Below, in pieces: positions 59,292-64,000 of a DNA stretch of 64,000 nucleotides; position 1 is the stretch's first letter; each line of letters opens with the position of its first letter. Both the position numbers and the translations under genes were made by a program. This DNA comes from Bog-793 sp963785415 (GTDB lineage: Bacteria; Actinomycetota; Acidimicrobiia; Acidimicrobiales; Bog-793): the NCBI GenBank assembly GCA_963785415.1, contig CAWAVB010000001.1, positions 1,116,001 through 1,180,000 of the forward strand, read 5' to 3'. The notes below the pieces were generated by a model. The model ran no database searches and was not told where the DNA came from. It saw only the letters and a list, made by a program, of their open reading frames with translations.

Positions 59292-62060
59292 TCAGTTGAC
59301 CGTTACGATCTGCGACCAACTCAGGCTTCCCGCCGTGGCCGTGATCGTCGGAGTGTTCGCCGCCGTGTCTCCGTAGTAGAAGGTCGTGTACGACGAGGTG
59401 GAAGCGATCGTCACCGAGGTGACCGCCGTGCCACCCGAGGTCGCCGCGAACGTCCCCGTACCCGAGGTGCTCGTCAGGTTCACCGTCGTGGCCGTGCCGA
59501 CAGCGACGGGGTTGCCGTACTGGTCCTGCTCCTGGACGAGGATCGGCCCGATCGTGCGGGTGGCGCCGTGCGTCCCGCTCACCGGCGCCGTCATGATCGC
59601 GAGCTGGGACGCCGTGCCACTCGTGATGGTCAGCGTGCCAGAACTCTCGACATCGGTCATCGTGCCCGAGCAGCCTGCACCGGTCCAGGCCTCGGCGAGG
59701 ATCGCGAACGTCGGAGGAGTGGTCGAGGCGGGGGTGCTCCCGCTCGTCGTGACCGTCAACGTTAAGTTCTCACTGCCGGTCGTGGCGGCGAGCGACACGC
59801 ACGCGGACGACAGCGTCGAGGTGGCGCTGGTCGGCAGGCCTTCTGCGAAGACCTCGACGTAGCGCGTGCTCGATGCCGTGTTCTTCACGGTGATCGCGTA
59901 CGTCGCCGTGCCGGTCGGCGCGAGCGTCCCGCTCTGGGCGGCGACCGTCACCGATCCGGAGAACGTGCCAGACGCGAACACCGTCTCGGTCTGCTGCGCG
60001 CTCGTGATGCCGTCCGCGATCGCGGCGATGGCGGCCGAACCGGTGGACGTGTCGGTCATGTAGAAGGTCGCGGTCGACGACCCGATCGGGATCGCGCAGG
60101 TCGAGGCGGTGCAGGCCGTCGTCGACCCGAACGACGGGACGAACTTCGCACCCGACGGTGTCGTGAAGGTGAGCGCCGCCGCCGTGGTGACGTCGACCGG
60201 GTTGCCGTTGGCGTCCTGGAGCTGGACGGTGATCGCCCCGGAGCCCTTGGCCGAGCCGGTGCCGGTGATGAACGACTGCGGGCTGGCCAGGAAGACGAGC
60301 TGGCTCGCCGCTCCCCGGTTGACGGTGATCGTGTTCGTCGTCGCCGACGTGATGGATTCCGTGTTGTCCGTAGCGACGATCGTGAACCGACCGGCCGTCT
60401 TGATCTGCAGGCCGGTGAAGCTCGCCACGCCGTTCGACGCGGTCACCGTGGTCGTGCCGGCCGCGAAGCTGCCCGAGTGCAGCGCCACGCTGATGCTGTC
60501 GTTCGACCCCGTGCCCGTCGTGATCGTGTTCCCGTGGGAGTCCTCGATCGTCACGCCGACAGAGACCATCCCGCCGGCGTTGATCACCGACGCGGGCTGC
60601 GTCGTGATCACGAGCTTGTTGGCCGCCGCCGACGAGACCGTCGTCGTGGCCGTCGCCGGGGTGAGCGACCCTGACGAGGCGGTCAGCGTGTAGGCAGTGG
60701 CGCTCGCCACCGTGTACGAGCAGCCGGTGAAGGTGGCGACGCCGTTCGTGAGGTGCGCCGGCGTCGTCGTGCAGGCGAAGCCGCCGCCGCCGTTGTTCGC
60801 CGCGAGGCTGACCGCGGTCGTCGAGTCGGAGCTGTCGAGGTTGCCGTAGGCGTCCTGCTCGGCCACCACGACCGAGAACGTTGTACCCGCGGTCGTCGCG
60901 GCGGGCGGGCTCGTGGTGTAGATGAGCTTGCTGGCCGTCCCCGCTGAGACCGTCGTGTTGGCGGTCGCCGGGAAGAGGATGCCGGACGAAGCGGTCAGGG
61001 TATAGGCGGTCGTGCTCGCCGCTGTGTAGTAGCAACCCGTGAACGTGGCGACGCCGCTCGTGAACTGGGTCGGCGTCGTCGAGCAGGTGAACCCGCTACC
61101 GGAAGTCGCCGCAAGGCTGACCGAGGTTGACGAGTCGCCGGTCTCGGTGTTGCCATAGGAGTCCTCCTCGGCGACGACCACCGCGAAGGTCGCCCCTGCA
61201 CCCGTCGTGGCTGGCGGGCTCGTCGTGAAGGCGAGCTGGGTGGGAACGCTCGCCCCGACGGTGAAAGCGCCGCTTGTCGCCGAGGTGAGCGAGCCGTCGG
61301 TCGCTTGGAGCGTGTACGTCCCGGTCGCCTTGATCACACAGCTCGAGAAGGTGAACACGCCGAGGTTCTCGATCCCGGCACACGTCTGACCGCCCGGCGA
61401 AACCTTCAGGGTGGCCGCGGACAGGTCGTCTTGGACCACGTTGCCACTGGCATCCTCGATCGCGACCATCGGCCAAGGTGAGATCGCCGATCCCGCTGCC
61501 ATGCCGGAGCTGGCGGGTTGCCCGACAAAGGCCAGCTTGGCTGCCGTCGTCCCGACAGCGATCGTGGGCACTACCGGATCATCGACGACGGTCGTGATCG
61601 AGTAAGCAGTCCCCTTGTAGCTGACCGTGACGGTGATTTGCTGGGCAGCGTTGGCGACACACGTGCCCGTGAATGATTGTCCGTTCCAGTACGCGATCGA
61701 CTCCGACGCGGTGTAGTTGGTACTCGGAAGGACGGACTGCACCGCAGTCTGCAGTTGGGACTGTTCAGTCGACGCGTCACTGCACGTGCCCCAGATCGTG
61801 GTCGACAGCTGGTCGAGAGTGGAGGTGGACTCCTCGGCCGCGCTCCTGAGCGCAGTGTCGACGGTGGCGGTGACTCGGTAATCGGCAGAACCCCAGATCG
61901 ATGTGCTGAAACCGAGCAGGATGGAGAGAGACGCGACTCCGATTACGACAAGAGCAATCAAAACCTCGATGAGCGTGTCGCCCGACTCTGAATGGCACGA
62001 AGCCTCCAATTCGTCACGGGGCCCGTCGCTCGGGGCCAAGAAGGGGAGGAAGCGTCTCAT
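59292..62060 (-). CDS. Giant minor pilin, PilV/GspI-like, with Ig-like repeats
   Basis: About 922 residues. The prepilin site is SESG|DTLIEVLIALVVIGVAS, with Glu in the fifth position, like PilV/GspI. After the helix come roughly 800 residues of beta-rich repeats of about 100 residues each: units start PTQLAFTTSPPATTGAG, SKLIYTTSPPAATTAG, NKLVITTQPASVINAG and SQLVFLASPQSFITG. The recurring VVAEQDAYGN/VTIEDSHGN strands are typical of bacterial Ig-like and invasin-type adhesins. The size is far beyond a normal minor pilin (150-250 residues). ATG 62060 is used; 62168 would lengthen the leader. Confidence 0.82.
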   Translation of the reverse strand: MRRFLPFLAPSDGPRDELEASCHSESGDTLIEVLIALVVIGVASLSILLGFSTSIWGSADYRVTATVDTALRSAAEESTSTLDQLSTTIWGTCSDASTEQSQLQTAVQSVLPSTNYTASESIAYWNGQSFTGTCVANAAQQITVTVSYKGTAYSITTVVDDPVVPTIAVGTTAAKLAFVGQPASSGMAAGSAISPWPMVAIEDASGNVVQDDLSAATLKVSPGGQTCAGIENLGVFTFSSCVIKATGTYTLQATDGSLTSATSGAFTVGASVPTQLAFTTSPPATTGAGATFAVVVAEEDSYGNTETGDSSTSVSLAATSGSGFTCSTTPTQFTSGVATFTGCYYTAASTTAYTLTASSGILFPATANTTVSAGTASKLIYTTSPPAATTAGTTFSVVVAEQDAYGNLDSSDSTTAVSLAANNGGGGFACTTTPAHLTNGVATFTGCSYTVASATAYTLTASSGSLTPATATTTVSSAAANKLVITTQPASVINAGGMVSVGVTIEDSHGNTITTGTGSNDSISVALHSGSFAAGTTTVTASNGVASFTGLQIKTAGRFTIVATDNTESITSATTNTITVNRGAASQLVFLASPQSFITGTGSAKGSGAITVQLQDANGNPVDVTTAAALTFTTPSGAKFVPSFGSTTACTASTCAIPIGSSTATFYMTDTSTGSAAIAAIADGITSAQQTETVFASGTFSGSVTVAAQSGTLAPTGTATYAITVKNTASSTRYVEVFAEGLPTSATSTLSSACVSLAATTGSENLTLTVTTSGSTPASTTPPTFAILAEAWTGAGCSGTMTDVESSGTLTITSGTASQLAIMTAPVSGTHGATRTIGPILVQEQDQYGNPVAVGTATTVNLTSTSGTGTFAATSGGTAVTSVTIASTSSYTTFYYGDTAANTPTITATAGSLSWSQIVTVN
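60700..61310 (-). repeat. Degenerate tandem repeat encoding two Ig-like units
   Basis: GCGGGCTCGT recurs at 60905 and about 61214, and the coded units TTSPPA-VVVAE-YGN-VSLAA align throughout, giving a period of about 309 bp (103 codons). The third unit is more diverged. The DNA similarity suggests fairly recent duplication or selection for repeat identity. Confidence 0.6.
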
Positions 62061-62226
62061 GGGGCGAGATATCCGTTGCCCAGGCGCGTCACTTGACCTC
62101 GGGAAGCGACCACACGGAACATCTCCTGCGTGATCCGTTCGGCGTCGTCGGTCGTCAGCTCGCGACAACCACCACCCATTGCGATGGAGTCACCATCATC
62201 CGTACGTCGCGGTGACGATCCCGAGT

Positions 62227-63609
62227 TCACCATGGCAGGAGCACTCCCAGGAACATCGCCTCGAGGCCGGCGCCCTTAAGCGTCACCGTGAGCGATGTCG
62301 GAGACGAAGCCTCGAGCATCACCGTGCCGGTTTTGTCCGAATTCGACGACGATGAGCACGTCACGGACGTCGTGCCGACTCCCGTCAGGCCGCTGTTGCA
62401 CGAGTTGCCGTACAGCGATGTCGGGCTGTTGGGCAGCAGGGTCAGATCCTGGTTGGACGTCCATGTCATGTACTCGCCGGCGTCAGTCGTCTCGGCATCC
62501 CCCGTCACGAGTTCCCAGTTCGACGCGGGGTTGCCGTTCTGGTCCAGCAGTTTGATCTGCGTGATGTAGACGTACGAAAGAGCGGCGTTTGCATCCGCGG
62601 GAGACGTCGTCGACGGGGACTGATAGAGCGCAGGATCCCCGGGGATGCCCGTGTAGAAGCCGTTATTGCCCAAGTAGGCCTCGCTCGACGACGAGGCGTA
62701 GGTCGGGATCTGCCACGGGACGAGCCACCCGACGGACGACGACGTGCTCACGCAGAACGAGAGCGTGAACGGGGTGTTGGGGACCGCCTCCGTCATCGTT
62801 TGACAGCTGCTCGGCGCCGGAGTGAGCGGCGAACCCGACGGGTTCGGGTCCACGTTGTATCCGCCGTTGTAGCTCGCCCCGTTGTAGCCATAGAAATTCG
62901 CGAAGCACAGAGTGGATGCGTACGAGCCCGACCCGGGAGTCGCGAAGCCACACGTCGTCGCCGGGGTGACGACGCCTGTGAACTGGCCCGACGAAGTACT
63001 TGCACGGGGGACAGCCGTGAGCGAGTACGTGTAGTTACTTCCAGGCTCTGTGATCGAAAACGTGACGCCCGTCACTCCTACCGCGGTCGCCCAGCCGGTC
63101 GACGGGCTAGCGGAGTAGCCGGAGACGGTTGTGATCGTCGGCGCCGGCTGGCTGGTCGGAATATCGCCGGAGATCGTCGTGCTGCTTGTCGGGGTCGTGG
63201 AAGCCCCCGTCGCGCAGTACTCGCGCACCAGAGCGGACGTCGTGCCCCTATTGATCTCGACGTACGAGACCACAGTCTGGTACTGGCTGGTCTGCTGGTT
63301 GTAGCCCCACTCGAGTCCGAGTAGCTGCTTCGTCCCGGTGGTGGGTCCGCACTGGGTCGCGGTACTCGTCGTGAGGCTCACCGCGCTCATGACGTCCGTC
63401 CCGTAGGCGGTTGACACGGTCTGGGCGTCAGCCGTATCCAATATGCTCGCCGCGGTCTGGTGCTGTTCTGAGAGAATCGCGAGAAGCGACAGGGCAAGCG
63501 CGCCAACGATGACCGGGATGATCATGCAGACGATCAGCAGCTCGATGAGCGTGAATCCGTCATCGGCGCGCGCCGTCGCGACCCGGACGTGCCGACGGCG
63601 CGGCTTCAC
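62227..63609 (-). CDS. Minor pilin, PilW/GspJ-like, extended
   Basis: About 460 residues from GTG 63609, preceded by GAGGAG 10 nt upstream. The leader ends ADDG|FTLIELLIVCMIIPVIV with Glu5 and a hydrophobic helix; the following QHQTAASILDTADAQTVSTAYGTDVM is typical of PilW/GspJ. The rest is a Ser/Thr/Gly-rich beta domain (TTVSGYSASPSTGWATAVGV, VSTSSSVGWLVPWQIPTY). It is the first of three minor pilin genes in order W-V-X. Length is twice the usual GspJ. Confidence 0.82.
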   Translation of the reverse strand: MKPRRRHVRVATARADDGFTLIELLIVCMIIPVIVGALALSLLAILSEQHQTAASILDTADAQTVSTAYGTDVMSAVSLTTSTATQCGPTTGTKQLLGLEWGYNQQTSQYQTVVSYVEINRGTTSALVREYCATGASTTPTSSTTISGDIPTSQPAPTITTVSGYSASPSTGWATAVGVTGVTFSITEPGSNYTYSLTAVPRASTSSGQFTGVVTPATTCGFATPGSGSYASTLCFANFYGYNGASYNGGYNVDPNPSGSPLTPAPSSCQTMTEAVPNTPFTLSFCVSTSSSVGWLVPWQIPTYASSSSEAYLGNNGFYTGIPGDPALYQSPSTTSPADANAALSYVYITQIKLLDQNGNPASNWELVTGDAETTDAGEYMTWTSNQDLTLLPNSPTSLYGNSCNSGLTGVGTTSVTCSSSSNSDKTGTVMLEASSPTSLTVTLKGAGLEAMFLGVLLPW

Positions 63610-63836
63610 GATCAGGCCACTCCTCGAACCTGCGGACGCCACACTTCGCCTGGTCACGAGCGCCGCGCCGTTATGCCCGGTACGGGGTCGCCTGTAACCG
63701 TGACGGCCGGCTATCCACCCTCGTGCCGTCGCACTCGGCTTCGCCGGTCCATCGGGCTTGGCATCATCGATCACGACGACCGTCCCATCTTGCCGCTTGA
63801 GCGAGCTGACCAACTCGCTGATTCATTGTAGTTATT

Positions 63837-64000
63837 CTACCCTGCAATACCAAATCTTGTCCTTGGGCATGACACGAGGGCCCAGAGCACTGATAGGAGT
63901 GATTTTCGACCCGAACGCGCACTGCGCAATCGTTCGACCGCGGGGTTGTCGCTCGCGATCAGGCCCTTGAACTGGCTTTTGCTCACCGCGCGAACGACGG
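63837..64000 (-). CDS. Possible C-terminus of a gene beyond the right edge
   Basis: A minus-strand frame reads in from the edge and stops at 63837-63839: it contains SKSQFKGLIASDNPAVERL and ends with CPRTRFGIAG. It looks more like protein than noise but there is too little to assign. It precedes the minor pilin operon in the same direction. Confidence 0.3.
   Translation of the reverse strand, partial: VVRAVSKSQFKGLIASDNPAVERLRSARSGRKSLLSVLWALVSCPRTRFGIAG

Noticed and set aside
59292..62060. CRISPR or other short spaced array suggested by repetitive sequence
   Set aside because: The repetition is protein-level, about 309 bp per unit, encoding Ig-like domains. No short identical repeats with unique spacers exist in the window.

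Overview
The window is high-GC bacterial DNA with dense coding on both strands. Several traits point to an actinobacterium, most likely of the Acidimicrobiia type; this is inference, since no rRNA gene is present. The traits are an F420-hydrogenase-beta-like iron-sulfur protein, a DipZ-type CcdA-thioredoxin fusion, GTG and TTG starts, and a Gram-positive-style type IV pilus locus. No CRISPR array or replication origin was seen.

Layout. Positions 1-7.2 kb are ordinary chromosome: an FrhB-like protein, peroxiredoxin, DEAD-box helicase, PatB/MalY aminotransferase, aldehyde dehydrogenase, methyltransferase, a lipoprotein with a pilin-like head, and MscL. A tRNA-Arg(CCT) at 7391-7463 carries a 5.1-kb integrative element (7422-12564) bounded by 47-bp direct repeats. 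The element has a tyrosine integrase, candidate integrase arm sites at both ends, and an IS1182-type insertion that has rewritten the last codons of the integrase.

From about 12.5 to 24 kb is an accessory patchwork: an ABM-fold protein, an ABC-2 exporter, an IS110-family element, a glycopeptide-type glycosyltransferase, several orphan secreted proteins, and three broken genes (a P-loop kinase, an integrase tail, and a 5'-truncated BNR-repeat protein). Running through it is a dispersed repeat of about 70 bp, with a 5' hairpin and a TTATGG-type box some 32-34 nt downstream. Copies mostly follow the ends of plus-strand genes, and the IS110 element appears to have landed inside one. This is the most unusual structure in the window.

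From 24 to 45 kb the chromosome is again mostly ordinary: aldo/keto reductase, a heterodimeric ABC exporter, YceI protein, Dps, universal stress protein, dienelactone hydrolases, a giant S53 protease with IPT and Fn3 domains, tRNA-Ser(GCT), tRNA-Arg(ACG), a compact three-gene diheme cytochrome b operon with no Rieske partner in view, and an MFS transporter.

From 45 to 49.3 kb is an envelope cluster: a divergent Lgt-like protein, an M15 peptidase, an L,D-transpeptidase, and a DipZ homologue carrying a single-base frameshift. From 49.4 kb to the right edge is a type IV pilus locus: pilB, pilC, major pilin with its own terminator, pilT, a polytopic membrane protein, prepilin peptidase pilD, and three minor pilin-like proteins. 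Their N-termini resemble the GspI/J/K (PilV/W/X) tip trio, and two of them carry large Ig-like or IPT domains, which suggests an adhesive pilus tip. The lipoprotein at 5.8 kb shares its head sequence with the major pilin, linking it to this machinery.
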